From Anaeramoeba flamelloides (taxonomy: Eukaryota > Metamonada > Anaeramoebidae): DNA of 64,000 nucleotides. Positions 47,335 to 59,295 of the stretch are shown here, in pieces. The position numbers and the translations under genes were made by a program. The DNA lies in the NCBI GenBank assembly GCA_027625915.1, contig JANTQA010000040.1, forward strand, positions 62,001 to 126,000. Direction: 5' to 3'. Position 1 is the first letter of the stretch, and each line of letters begins with the position of its first letter. Below the pieces are notes generated by a model, which worked only from the letters and a program-made list of their open reading frames with translations, made no database searches and was not told the origin of the DNA.

Positions 47335-48350
47335 TTTTCCCATCCACAGAACAAAAAAGGGATAAGATTATTTGAAGATACTTTGATAAATTAACCCTAG
47401 ACTTTCTCAAAAAAAGAAACAAAGACTTCCTTTGGACTAATAGATTTAACATTTTTATAAAGGTAATTATCACAACAAAAAAAAGAGCAAGTTTGTTTTC
47501 AATTTGAGTTGTAAAATGCCGTGGAGATTAAGGGATCTTTTTTGTATTACTTGAAAAACTTATACTTGGAATAATTGAGATCTTTGTTCCTTAGAATTTT
47601 ATCAATTTTTTTGTCTAAAAAAAATGAAAAGAAAAAGTAAAATTTTTGAAAGATCAATAGAAATACGAAGAGTCTACAAATATGAATAATTACCAACAGA
47701 ATTATTTCTGAAGATCACAATCACAAACAGACTTGATTTGTGTACCTTACATTAACTTTTTATAAGAAAGGATATTTAGTTAGGAAGTTAGATACACAAA
47801 CTCGAAATTTAGAAAGGTAAATATCCCTTTAGATCGTTTATTGGGAAAATAGTCAAATTGGATATTTTGTTATAAAAGAATTCTTTCAAGAACTAAAAGT
47901 TTGTAAATAACTTTCTAAACTAACCCAACATTTAAAAACACATAGGAATTCAAACAAACACTTGTTGTGGTGTTGAAAGTCAATCTCAAAAAATGTAAAA
48001 AAGGAAAAATAAACAAACTTTCTTTCTCCCAAAAAGTGGAACAAAAAAAGAAAAATTTGATTTCTTTTGAGAAAGTGAAAAAAAAAAAGAAAAAAAAACG
48101 TTAATTATTTTAATGTAGTACCACATCATGATGAAAAGGGGTGAAAATTATGATTTTTCCAATTCATTTTTGGCAAACTTTCATTTTTCTCAACTCAACC
48201 CTTAAAAGGTTTTTCTTTTCCTCCACTTCTCAAAAAATAAAAATTTTTCTTTTTTCCAAAATAATACAAAAAAAAAAGACAAAAAAAAAGAAAACACAAA
48301 AAACAAAAAACAAAAAACAAAAGCACCTGAATTTTAATTCAAAAACCAAA
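47335..48350. other. Non-coding stretch and probable 5' leader of the homeodomain gene
   Basis: No repeat copy recognised. From about 48000 the strand becomes A-rich and T-poor in blocks, as in transcribed leaders here. The frame of the homeodomain gene stays open upstream to 48141, but that part is Phe/Lys-run sequence without conserved character. Confidence 0.4.
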
Positions 48351-49889
48351 ATGAGTTCCAAATTTACTGAACAAATGGATCTAGAATTTGAAGATGACAG
48401 ACTAAGAGAGTTATCATTCACTCCCTTTTTACCTTCGAATGAGGTCTTTTTAAAAAATACAAATGAGAGCTCTTACAAAAACGAAAAAGGCTTTAGGCCT
48501 ATTGAATCTTTGACCCAAACTCACATTAAAATGTGCATGTTGAACCAAATTAAAAACCAAGAGCTTTCAAATTATGAAAATGATCATATTAACAATTATG
48601 ACTTGACAGATGAAAAAGGAGCTTTTGGCTGTCTCACTGAAGAGGAAAACCAGAATTTTAATAATTTTGTGAACTACAATCATCAGAATAATAAGAGTAT
48701 CAACAGTGGCTACAACAACAACAACAATAACAGCATCAATAATAACACTCACCATAACCTGAACAACCGAAATCTCAACAACAATAATTATACTAGTAAT
48801 AGTAATAGCAATAGTAATCAAAAATGTCTTCAAATAAACCAATCAGCATTTTGTGATCCAGAGTTTATTAATTTTCTTGACCAGGAAATCAAAGAAAACA
48901 GATCCTCGTCAGAATGTGCGAATTCGTTACCATTAAAAATGCCAGAATTTGAAGATCTATTAGTATTTGGGGAACAACGAAACTATGATTTTTGCTTTGA
49001 AAATAAGGTCAACAAACAAAACATTAACAAATATTCCGATATTGAAATAGACGATCTTTTAACAGACAATTATAATAATTTGTCTGATATGTCCATCCCG
49101 ATGTCGAACCGATCACCAACAAAACCAGTGATAAGGAACAAAAACGAAAACACGAGTAAGAACAAGAATATGAACAATAATATGAATCTGAATATAAATA
49201 TGAACAAGACCAAGACCAATACCAAGGCCAAAAACAAGAATAAGAAAAAGAAAAAGAAAAACAAAAAGAAAACCAAAACCAAAAACAATTATGATAATGA
49301 TAATACAAAAAGGTTTGTCAACCCACCGTCCCCAAAAAACTCAACCAACAAACCAAGAATTAAAAATAAAAACAAAGGCCAAAATGAAAAAAAAAAAAGT
49401 GATTCTTTTTCAAAAACAACTTTTAAACAAAAAAGCCTTTCAAAAAAAAACAAAAAAAAAACATTGCTAAAGGAAAAATACACAAAGAAATCAAATCCCA
49501 ATAAAAACGAAAGGTACTATAATTATAAAAAAAATAGAAAAAAATATTTTAAAGATAAAAAAGGGATTTATATCGAAGATGGATGGGGACAAAAAACATA
49601 CCAAATTTTGCCTGGTGATAGATACGGACTAAGGATATTAAAAAAAAAACGAAGAAGGCGCAAAAAACGCCAAAATATCACCAAAAATGCGCGTGAAATC
49701 TTAGAGAATTGGTTTAAGAGACATTCAAACGATCAAAATGGACCATACCCAGATCGAAACTCAAGAATTAGACTTGGGCTACAGGCAGATACACCCGAAT
49801 TACAAGTTCAAAGATGGTTTGGCCAAAGAAGGAGAATTGAAAAATCACGTTGGGAAAATGGTAAAATTGAAAAGCCTTCCTGGATGTGA
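48351..49889 (+). CDS. TALE-like homeodomain transcription factor
   Basis: A 512-residue nuclear DNA-binding protein if it starts at ATG 48351 (MSSKFTEQMDLEFEDD). The frame is open further 5', with an ATG at 48150, but that part reads like leader. Residues about 100-170 contain Asn-rich runs, about 260-400 Lys/Asn/Thr-rich runs from AAG/AAC codon repeats. The C-terminal 75 residues form a homeodomain: basic arm KKRRRRKKRQ, helix 1 NAREILENWFKRH, a long loop with PYP at 465-467 as in three-amino-acid-loop-extension proteins, helix 2 RIRLGLQADT, and recognition helix LQVQRWFGQRRRIEKS (W489, F490). Position 51, nearly always Asn, is Gln (Gln492). Only 17 residues follow. It ends in TGA; the frame stays open about 20 more codons after it. 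No target can be named. Confidence 0.87.
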   Translation: MSSKFTEQMDLEFEDDRLRELSFTPFLPSNEVFLKNTNESSYKNEKGFRPIESLTQTHIKMCMLNQIKNQELSNYENDHINNYDLTDEKGAFGCLTEEENQNFNNFVNYNHQNNKSINSGYNNNNNNSINNNTHHNLNNRNLNNNNYTSNSNSNSNQKCLQINQSAFCDPEFINFLDQEIKENRSSSECANSLPLKMPEFEDLLVFGEQRNYDFCFENKVNKQNINKYSDIEIDDLLTDNYNNLSDMSIPMSNRSPTKPVIRNKNENTSKNKNMNNNMNLNINMNKTKTNTKAKNKNKKKKKKNKKKTKTKNNYDNDNTKRFVNPPSPKNSTNKPRIKNKNKGQNEKKKSDSFSKTTFKQKSLSKKNKKKTLLKEKYTKKSNPNKNERYYNYKKNRKKYFKDKKGIYIEDGWGQKTYQILPGDRYGLRILKKKRRRRKKRQNITKNAREILENWFKRHSNDQNGPYPDRNSRIRLGLQADTPELQVQRWFGQRRRIEKSRWENGKIEKPSWM

Positions 49890-50359
49890 AGATTTCTACA
49901 AGGCTATTTTTCAAAGGCACGTTTGATACATTATGGAGAAAAAAAAAAATAATAATAATAATAAAATAAAAGTTATAAAATAAAAAAACCTAAAAGAAAA
50001 ATTAAAATGAAATTTATTTGTAATATTTTTCTTTCTTTATTTTTTTCTTTTGGATCTTAAAAAGTTTGCCATTTTAAAAAAATCCCAGAAAAAAAGTTTT
50101 CAAAAATATCTATAAAAGAGATGACTAACTTCAATAGAGCCATTTTTAGGGGCATATTAAAAAAAATTTTTTTTTCAATTTGTATAAAACGAATTTATGT
50201 TGCTTTTAATTAATAATAAACAGAAAAAAAAAAAAAAAAATATTTAAGAGAGAGATACCAAGAAATAGAATTTAATCATTTGGACGATTAGATAACCTAA
50301 AAATCGTGTATAATTCTACTAGGCTGATTAAAAAGGTAACTCTTATTTCATTTATATGT

Positions 50360-50892
50360 AAACTAGATTCCAAAATTTTGGACACAGTTTAAACAGTGGA
50401 AAGAACATCATTACTGTACTTTAAATTCAAATTGGAAAGAATTTTGATTTTACAAACAATTTCATTTTTTGTCTTTTTTGTTTTGCTTTCATTTCTTTTT
50501 TTGCAGTTACGTAATCTGTTTCGTTAGATCTCGAAATTTTTTTTCAATGATTGATAGAAGGTTAGTGTTGAGTTTGTTAAATTGGAAAATCAAATACAAT
50601 TGGTAGATGGTATCTTATCATTTGATCGATCAACAATTGTTGGTGAAATTTCAACAAATTTACCAATACATTTTTTGTTCCGCTCGTTTCATTATTTTGG
50701 ACACACCTGTTTTTATTTTTGAGTTTTAAATTTTTTTCTTTTATTTGGCTGAAAATGATTACTTATAAAAACAGTAATACCTTGTAACTTAAATGTAGTT
50801 TTATATTAAGTTTGGAAAAATACAATAAATTGGGTTTTTTTTTTTGCCTATTTTTGATTTTGGGTGTGTCCATATTTTTGGAACAGGGTTTA
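50360..50892 (+). mobile_element. Fam1 Tc1/mariner-like non-autonomous element, young copy
   Basis: Ends AAACTAGATTCCAAAATTTT-GGACACAG and GGGTGTGTCCATATTTTTGG-AACAGGGTTTA. Nearly identical to the reverse complement of 32117-32645, including ATGGTATCTTATCATTTGAT, then CGATCAACAATTG. About 470 bases after the homeodomain stop codon. Non-coding. Confidence 0.85.
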
Positions 50893-52003
50893 TATGATTC
50901 AATTTGTAGAAAAGATCTATTTTAACTTTTCTGGAGAAATAAATTATTGTATCTTTTACTTATTTTTTAAAGGTTAAAAAAAGGATTATTATTATCTTTT
51001 TTACTAAGGAGACTATTCTTATGATATAATAATTCAAAATTAGTGTCTTTTATTCTTCATTGACAACTAGATTAAAACTCTCTAGTTCAAACCGATCATA
51101 AAATTCTATAAAAAAATTGGGAAATTATTATTTTACTTATTGCCAAAATTGAAATATGGGTGATTGAAAATTTGTAATAAGAGAATGAAAATACTTTGCG
51201 AATTTGATAATTTTAGTTCTGATTTTTTTTTTTTTCTAAAGTTTTATGGGGATGAAAAATATCGAATGAAATTAATTTAAAATTGATTATTTGTAATTAT
51301 TTTTTTATATTTCAATCAAATGTTTTAATCATAAAACAAGGTTTTCCAATTCCTTTCAATTCAATTATTTAGAATTCTTATGAAATAAGTTAAAGAAGAA
51401 TTGTTGTTTCTTATATATAGATATATTTAGAAAGATACATGAAAATAAGAAATTTGATTAAAATTTGTTTGAGAACTTCAAAAATTTAGGGATTGTAATT
51501 CGGAAAATAATAATTATTATTTTATTTTTATTTGGTAAGAAATATGTTTTTAGTTTCAAAGAAAAATTAATATTAAAAATTTAAATATGATTTTGTATGA
51601 GTTACGGATCCAATGAAGATGAATCACCTGATATAACCAATTTTTGAAATGATATTTGGTAATTAATTTATTTAAAAAATATATTTAAGTTATGGTTGAA
51701 AGGTATTCCTTTTTCAAAAATTGAAAGAATAGTAGTACTCAAGAAAAAAGAAAATAGGAGAAGAAAATAAAACAATAGCCTAATTAACAATTTAAAACTA
51801 ATAAATTTAAATATTCTTAACTTAAAAAAAAATAAAGAAAGAATAAAATTTGATAGGTTTTAAGTTTTTTCTAAACTTTTTTTTATAACCAAAAACATAT
51901 TAAACTCACAAATATATTTCAGTACAATTTTCATTTAAATACTTATTTTGAAAACAGTTCATCAAATATGTTAGGGAAAAGCGTTTTTTTAATACACCCT
52001 GAT
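50893..52003. other. Gene-free AT-rich region
   Basis: Nothing recognised. The minus-strand open frame starting near 52196 overlaps a Fam1 element and is not a gene. Confidence 0.5.
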
Positions 52004-52543
52004 AAATAAGCAATTTTCCAAAAATTTGGACATAGTTTAAACAGTTGAAAGAATAACAATACTCCAATTTGCATTCAAACTGGGAATAAATTTGGATTTT
52101 ACAAACTATTTCATTTTTTTTTAATTTTAATTTATTTTCATTTCCTTTCTCCAAGTTACATAATACTGTTTCGTTAGATATGGTATTTTTTTTCAATGTT
52201 TAATATTAGGATAAATTTGGGTTGTTTTGAATTGATTAACCCAAATAAAATTAGTTGATAGTATCTAATCATTTGATTGATACACAATTGTTGGTGAAAT
52301 TTCTAAAAATTTACCAATACGTTTTTTGTTACACTCGTTTCATTATTTGGTACACACAATTATTTTTTTTTGATTTTATATTTTTTTCTTTTATTTGGGT
52401 TAAAATTATTGTATATAAAAACACTAATATCCGGATTACCTAAATGTTTTTATATTACTTATGGAAAAAATAAATAAATTTAGTTTTATTTTTTTGTTTA
52501 TTTTTGATTTTGGGCATGTTCCAATTTTTGGAATGTGATTTAT
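52004..52543 (+). mobile_element. Fam1 element, diverged copy
   Basis: Left end CAATTTTCCAAAAATTTGGA, then CATAGTTTAAACAG; right end CATGTTCCAATTTTTGGAAT, then GTGATTTA. Aligns along its length with 50360-50892 with many substitutions, so it is older. Open frames across it are chance. Confidence 0.75.
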
Positions 52544-52646
52544 TTCCATTTCCTTCATATTTGTATTAGAAAGTCTTCAGAAATACTTGGATAATTGACT
52601 CTATCTTCAAATTTTAAAATAAAAGGGTTTTTTTTTTTCATAATAT

Positions 52647-52846
52647 ACAGTCAGTTTCACTTTTAAGGCACAAACTTTCAACGAAATTTAAGGCACAACA
52701 AAAATCTCAAATTAAGGCACAAAATTCAAATTCTAGTAAAAATAAATTGTAAAAAATTAAATTCCAAAATTTGTGCCTTAATTTGAGATTTTTTTGTGCC
52801 TTAAATTTCGTTGCAAGTTTGTGCCTTAAAAGTTAAACTGACTGTA
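52647..52846. mobile_element. Fam4 short palindromic MITE, young copy
   Basis: Starts ACAGTCAGTTTCACTTTTAA, followed by GGCACAAAC, and ends CTTAAAAGTTAAACTGACTG. Differs from 19522-19721 at only a handful of sites. The inner hairpin pairs ATTTAAGGCACAACAAAAAT with the TTTTTGTGCCTTAAATTTCG block. Confidence 0.9.
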
Positions 52847-52859
52847 TATATATATATAT

Positions 52860-54349
52860 CCCTTAGCACCCCAAATAACCTAAAAACATTTCAAACAAAA
52901 ATTTTAATTTGAAATGTTATCAAAGGATAATAAGGTATAGAATTAATAAACAGTTATCTTAGAAAGAAAATTTTATAATTAAAAATTAAATAGTTCCTTA
53001 AAATAAAAAAATAACTTGAAAAAAAATTTTCAACATTGGGAATTTTTTTTTTTGGTTATTGTGATTTTATTATTTTTTCAAATTTTGTCAAAATAATTTT
53101 TTTTTTTTTTTTGAAAAGTTTGTCTAGACATCAAAAATCTCTTAGTTTTAACATTTAAAACACATCATACTTTACTGGAAATTTTTTTGGGGCCCTTTGC
53201 ACCCCAAAATTCCCTAAAATGCTTGATTAAATAATTTATTCATTATAAAAGTTATTATAAAAACAAATAGAAAATTTGTTTTATCTACTGATTACTATTC
53301 AATATCAATATCTATATTAGATTCTAAATTATTTAAAAATAAAAAAAAATATAAATTAAATTAGAAAAAAAAAATCAAATTTTTTTTCATTGTAAAATTT
53401 TACAATTTTTTCAACAATATTTTTTTTCAATTTTAAATGATTTGGTCAATAGTTCGAGCCAGATTAATAATTGATTTTTTTTTTATTTTTTACAATTTTT
53501 TAATTTTTGACTTTTTAAAATCTAGACATAAAATAAACAATATTGTTGAATTAGAGACCATATATCAGAACTTATTTAACAAGATCTGTATTAATTTATT
53601 AAGGAAAAATTCAAATATCGCAAATATATTATTCAAATTTTTACCAAGAACAAAATGCAATAAAAAAAAATTGGTTTCGGAGATTATTTTATTATATTGG
53701 AATAATATTTAAAAGTTATTTTTTATTTTATTGAATATTTAGGTATAAATATTTTATCGATTAAAAGGTTTTTATTTGGTTTAATTCCAATTTAATAAAT
53801 TGAAATTATTTTACAATTTTGTTTTTTTTTTTGATTTTCAATTATTATCTATTGCTTAAATAAAAATTTTAGAAGATTAATCATATTAAAAATTTAATTT
53901 TGGCCTAAAGAAATAAATTTCATTTTTCTCTTAATTAGATATTTATTGAAATTTTTTCTAAAAAAAAAAATTAAATTTTTGATTTATTTATTTTTTTATT
54001 TATTTTTTTTATCATAAAATTAGCAAAATTGTTTGGTGGTTATTATTAATAAATTAATGTGTTGAGTTTTGAATTACTATTAATTTAATAAAATTTCTGA
54101 TTTAAAAAAAATAAAATAAAAATAAAAATCTTTAAAAAAAATGTAAAAATGAATAAACATTATTTTTTTTTTCAATTTCAAAAAAAAAAAATCAATAACT
54201 TAACTTCTTTATCTTTGAACTATTTTGACTTTTTATTATAATTCAAATCTGGATTAAAGACAAACAAGAAAATTAATATCTTAGTAGATCAATATCATTT
54301 TAAATCTAATTTAAAAAACTTGATGAAATTTAGGCAAATCCGGGGTGCT

Positions 54350-54354
<5 letters not shown>
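52860..54354 (-). mobile_element. Fam7 element, about 1.5 kb, copy 2
   Basis: Bounded by CCCTTAGCACCCC and GGGGTGCTAAGGG, a perfect 13-base inverted pair, inside (AT)n on both sides. Same length as 10402-11899 and collinear with it in reverse. The internal motif CCCTTTGCACCCC at 53193-53205 corresponds to that at 11552-11564. Open frames (for example 53437-53712) lack transposase motifs. Confidence 0.85.

Positions 54355-54413
<59 letters not shown>
54355..54413. repeat. (AT)n microsatellite
   Basis: About 29 perfect AT units directly abutting the Fam7 terminal repeat. A shorter AT run abuts the other end at 52846-52859, so the element either inserted into an AT array or seeded one. Confidence 0.95.
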
Positions 54414-54423
<10 letters not shown>

Positions 54424-57400
54424 TTTTCTCAAGCAAAAATATTGGAAAAAATATAAAAAATGTTGCTATATCTTTGTGATCAACATCACGTAACATATTC
54501 GATATTGTTTAATAAATGTTCTTGTATTAGGTTAAACTTTTCCTTTCTGGAAAGAAAAAAATAAGCTAAAAATTAGTGAAAAAATATCAAAACTTTTTCA
54601 AATTAAAAATATAGGAGGAAATTGTTTAAATTGGGATTTTGGAGTTTTTTTTAGGAAAGAAAATTCAAATTCATAAAGTGAAAAATTCAAGTTACTAAAA
54701 ATATCAGATCACTTTATCAAAAAAAAAAAAATATTGCAAATAAAAAGGTTTATTTTGGCTTTTGGATCTTATCAATTGACTTTTTGAAATCAAAAAAAAA
54801 TATCAATTTTTTGATAAAAATTTTTTTACTTAGGATCAAAAAAAGAGTAGAAATCGAAGCAATCAACCATTTAATAGGAGTTGGAAAAATTCAGTTTCAT
54901 TTTTACTTTTTTTTTAAATAATTGAAATGACAGAATTTCAAAAAGAGAAAATAACAAAACATTTTATTTTATTTTTAATTTTGTTGTCTTGGGATGTTTA
55001 ATGGTCCAAAATTTTACTCTTTTAGTGGCCAATCAGATAACAACAATTCACCAGACGAAGTTCCAATATCAAATGGGAGTTTGGAACAAATATTAAAAGA
55101 AATGAAAATACAAATGAAGATCTTTTATATTTGTTGTTTTTAACATTTCTAACTATTTTCGATAAAGATCGCAAAGGATGAAAAATAAATAAAAAAAAAA
55201 TTTGTTTTTTGTTTTGTGTCTTTTTTATTTTTTTCATATTGTTTGCCCACAAAAAATAACATTTATTATTGCTTTTTAAAAAAAAAACATCTGAATATAT
55301 ATTTTTTTAGAAGTTTTCAGCTTCACAAATAAATATATTCGATATTTTTTTTAAAAAAATCAATAACTGCTGATATAAAAGAGAAATATACAAATAACAG
55401 CCATTTTAGGGTCCATTATTAGTACAAATTTCTAACAGATATGAAAATAAATATTTATAAATAGTATCTTTACAGTCAGTTCCACTTTAAAGCACAAAGT
55501 TTCAAAGAAATTTAAGGCACAAAAAAAATTGGTAATTTTTTTTTTTTCACAATTTCTTTTACTAGAATCTAAATTTTGTGCCGTTATCTGAGATTTTTAT
55601 TGTGCCTTAATTTTCGTTGAGGTTTGTGCCTTAAAAGTGGAATTGGCTGTAAAAATTTCAAACAATTTTTTTTTGATAGGAATTTCAATTAATTTTCAAA
55701 TTAAACCCCAGTGAAATCCCATTTGATGAAAAATACTAGAATTTGAATAAAATACTTTTCAAAAAAATCTTTAAATTATCATAAAAAATTATCAAATGAT
55801 TTTTTCAAAAAAATCCAAAAAGTAAATCTTGAAAAATATTCATTAAATTTCATCAGCCTATCAAAAAAAATTATTAAATTGTCAAGCCAAAATAAATCAA
55901 ACCACTGAAAAAATATGTAAATCTTTGTAAAAAATTTGGAAAATGTTTTTCAGATGCCAATATGACTATATACAAATACCTTTTTTAATAAAAGAAGATG
56001 AAAAAATACAAAGATATATTTAAAATTTGATAATCAACAAAAAAAAATTACTTCATCTCTGGTACTATTATCAAATTAATATCTTTTTTCTCTTAAAAAA
56101 ATTTAACTGTTTTAAGAAACTCTTAATAACATATTTGTAAAAAATGAAGTTTGATCAAGATATCATTTAAAAAAAAAATCTTTTTTTATGGAATATGCTT
56201 TTTTTTCTTAATTTGATTTATTTTTTATTATATTAATTATTCCTTTTTTCAAATTTATTATGAATTCTTCTATTTGACTTGTAACAGACTAATAAAACAT
56301 TGATTTTTTCTTTCCAGTTTCAATAAAGTAATTCGTTACTGTATTTGTCAATTTTAATTCGCATGACTTTGTTGGAATTTTAGGTTTACATATTATTCCG
56401 AATTGAAGCATTTTTTTTGGAATATGGTTTATATAAACTCAAAATGCCACCAACTTAAAGTTGGGGTTGTATAGTGATGAAAATCCCTTTCGAAGTTTGT
56501 GCCTTAAATGTTGCGTTGGTTGTATTTGAATGACAAAAAATTTGTTATCATTTGATTTTAATATTCTTTTTTTTTTGTTTTTTATTTTTGAGAATTGTGT
56601 TATGGTTTCATGTTTGAATTAATAGACAATTGAATTTTATTAATATTCTTTTTATGTTGTTTTTGAATACTTTTTTTTTTCCTATTTCTAAAAACATATT
56701 CAGAATTAAAAAAACTAAAATAACAAAGTGATATATGAATACTAAAACAGAAAATGTATGAATAATCAATTTGACAGTAAAAAAAATTGGGAAATTAAGA
56801 AGTACATATGGACAAAAAGGGTTTTTTAGAAGATTATTCAATGATTGGATCTAAAAACTTTTTTATTTTTATTAATTTCTAATACAATCTTGTTTTTTCT
56901 TTTTTTTTCTTTTTTTTATTTTTTGGTATTGCTTTTTCTCTTTTAACTCAAAAAATAATTAAAAATTCAAAATTATAATCAAAAAATTATATCAAAATAT
57001 CATTTTTATTAATCCTTTTTTAATTTTTCCACTTTTTTTTATTATTAATTTTCCATACTAAACCATCCAAAAATAAATATCATCTTTTGAAAGTTAAATA
57101 AAAAATAATTATTTTGCTAAAATTTTCATTTAACATTTGACCTATTTCCATTATTTTTCATTTGATTAGCAAATACTATTTCCTTCACTTTCCTTTTATA
57201 TCCCTTTGATTATTTCACTTGACACTCATTAGGCTTCACAATAACAATCAATCAAATTTAAATCAAAATTCAATTTTTTTCACTAAATATACCGTACACA
57301 AAGAACCATAACCTCTGATCATTTTTTGGTAAATGTTAATCACAATTTTTTTTCATTCAGAAAGTTTCTGTTTGTCCTTAAACTTTTAATTGATACAAAA

Positions 57401-57842
57401 GATCATTTTAGTTTTGTAACATGAAAATAATTTATTGAGATGAACTGCATTTAATTACAAAAGACAGTATTCAAAATAATGATAAATAAACAAAAATGAT
57501 TTTTAACTTTTTTGCTCACTTTTCTTATTCAATTATGTTTTTTTGAGCTTTGAGGAAAGAATTTTATTAAACTAAATTCAAAGAAAAATTTTCCATTAGT
57601 TAGCAATGTATTGGTGTAAAGGACAAAAATGTTTTGAAAGTTATTTTACCAATCATAAAAAAAAGGGAAATTGAAATAAAAAGTTAAAAACGTTTTTTTG
57701 AATTTCTTGGTGGTAAAAAAAAGAATGGAATTTGTGAATTGGTATTTGGTAAATTTTTTTAATACCAGAAACAAATGACTTTCAAACAAACAAGATGATA
57801 AAAACATTATGAAGAAAAATAAATTTTTTATTTTTTTTCATA
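54414..57842. other. Gene-free AT-rich region
   Basis: Apart from the Fam4 copy and a possible Fam1 end at about 56390-56437 (GGAATATGGTTTATATAAAC), nothing is supported. About 55022-55180 looks somewhat coding in composition but has stops in every frame and no recognisable domain. Confidence 0.5.
55472..55651. mobile_element. Fam4 palindromic MITE, intermediate copy
   Basis: Starts ACAGTCAGTTCCACTTTAAA, then GCACAAAG; ends GTGCCTTAAAAGTGGAATTG, then GCTGT. The left arm has lost a block relative to other copies. A further half-arm (AAGTTTGTGCCTTAAATGTT) lies at about 56490-56525. Confidence 0.8.
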
Positions 57843-58900
57843 ATGTCACAACTTCATTATGTTTGTTTGTGTCAATACACAAAACTAAATAGTGATGAAT
57901 TAGATCTTGAAAAAGGAGATAGACTTATACTCTTGAAGGAAATTGAAAAGGGATGGGCAATCGGAAAAAAAATAAAAGATGGAACAGTTGGTGTTGTACC
58001 GACAACTTACCTGACAATTGCAAGGCCGGAAATACAGAGGAGAACAAAATTTATCTCAAAAAAACCAACCTCAGACACAAACCAAACAACAAAAACAAAT
58101 ACAGTTGACCTCCAAAAAACAAATACAAATACAAATACAAATACAACCACAAACATCAACAAAAAGATAAACACAAAAAAAGAAACAAACACTAACAAAC
58201 AAAAAATAATGAAACAAAATAAAATTTTAAAAGAAGGTTTTTTAATCAAAAAAGGACAAAAAGTGAAAAATTGGAAAAAAAGATATTTTAAACTCTTTTC
58301 ACACTCACTTGTTTATTATAAAAAAAAAAAAGTAAACCTACCCAATTCCTTTTTTTTTCAATAAAAAGAAAAATTATAAATGAAAAAAAAAAAAATTACC
58401 AGATGTTTTTCTCCTAAATTTTTTCTGATAATTCCTTTTTGATTCTTTTCAAAAACAAACAAACAAAAAAAAATAAAAAAAAAAGAATAAATATCCCATT
58501 GGTGTTATTTTGTTAAACCATTCGTCTGCAGGAAAAAAAATGTGTGAAACAAAAAAAAAATTTCATCTCTTTTTTTTACAAACAAGTGATCGTTTATGGG
58601 AATTTCGAGCAAAAACCGAGAAAGAAAGAGACGACTGGGTCGAAATAATTACGAAGCAAATTCTTTATCTTACTTCTGTATGCTTATTTTTTTTTTCTTT
58701 GTTCTTAATTCTTTATTATTCGGCACTCAAAAAAAGAAAAATAAAAAAAAATTAAAGTACCCCAAATTTAGTGCTTTATTTTTCAGGTCTTTGCCTATAC
58801 TTGGTATCTAGGGAAATGTTGGCATCTGGGGTTTTCAAAGAAAAGTCTTTTTAAAGTCATTGCAAAACCAGAATTTAAATGTTTAAATTTCACAAAATAA
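57843..58900 (+). CDS. SH3 and PH domain adaptor protein, three exons
   Basis: Exons 57843-58331, 58486-58677 and 58787-58900, GT-AG introns of 154 and 109 bases, all phase 0, give 264 residues. Residues 3-58 are an SH3 domain (LCQYTKLNSDELDLEKGDRL, the Trp in KGWAIGK, VGVVPTTYL), which binds proline-rich peptides. Residues about 60-128 are a Thr/Asn/Lys-rich linker. Residues about 129-228 are a pleckstrin-homology domain rebuilt by splicing: KEGFLIKKGQ, NWKKRYFKLFSHSLVYYKKK, then NKYPIGVILL, FHLFFLQTSDRLWEFRA and the closing helix KERDDWVEIITKQ with the invariant Trp214. The basic RYFK-YYKKK strands suggest phosphoinositide binding at membranes. The last 37 residues are unique. The first exon ends in an A-run and stays open a few codons into the intron, which could give a truncated form. 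A small signalling adaptor, no named orthologue. Confidence 0.88.
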
Positions 58901-58974
58901 TTAATGTTTATACACAGCAAAGACTTGAACTTTTCTCAAAATTCGAAAGATCTTCAAAACGAGATTTCTATTTG

Positions 58975-59292
58975 TAAAAAATGTGAAACAGGAAAAAAAA
59001 GTCCAACAAGCTTTTTCATTGGGAAAACCTTTCTGAAAACGAAAAGTAAGATCAATGAAAAGAAGAAGCATATTAACTTCAAATAATAATCCATTTTATT
59101 ATTCCCAGTATAATCAACAATAACAATTTAGATCTCAATTTAACATCAGAATACAATTCGTTTTTTTTAAAAATTTCAAAAATAATTGAGTTTTTGAACA
59201 AATTTTTAATAATAGATCGATCAAAGAAAAGCCCATACAACAAGATAGGGTTCGAAAAACTTTTATTGAGTTGAATGCTTCATTTTCTTTTT
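58975..59292 (+). mobile_element. Fam12 element, copy 2, truncated
   Basis: Matches the interior of 4018-4442: AAAATGTGAAACAGG near the start, AAAGAAGAAGCATATTAACT, then CAAATAATAATCCATT, TTTTTAATAAT-GATCGATC and GTTGAATGCTTCATTTT. It begins about 75 bases after the SH3-PH stop codon, so it forms part of that gene's 3' region. The right terminal repeat is missing where Fam6 starts. Confidence 0.65.
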
Positions 59293-59295
59293 AGG

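Noticed and set aside
48141-48350. 70-codon N-terminal extension of the homeodomain protein
   Set aside because: It reads as Phe-rich then Lys/Gln-run sequence typical of A/T-rich leaders; the ATG at 48351 opens a balanced, acidic, protein-like sequence. An ATG at 48150 cannot be excluded.
53437-53712. 91-codon open frame inside Fam7, possible transposase remnant
   Set aside because: No DDE-type motif or DNA-binding domain is visible, and the other copy of the element does not keep the frame.
55022-55180. Stretch with codon-like composition (NEDLLYLLFLTF and following) upstream of a TGA
   Set aside because: It has a stop shortly upstream, no identifiable partner exon and no family resemblance; frames on both strands are short.
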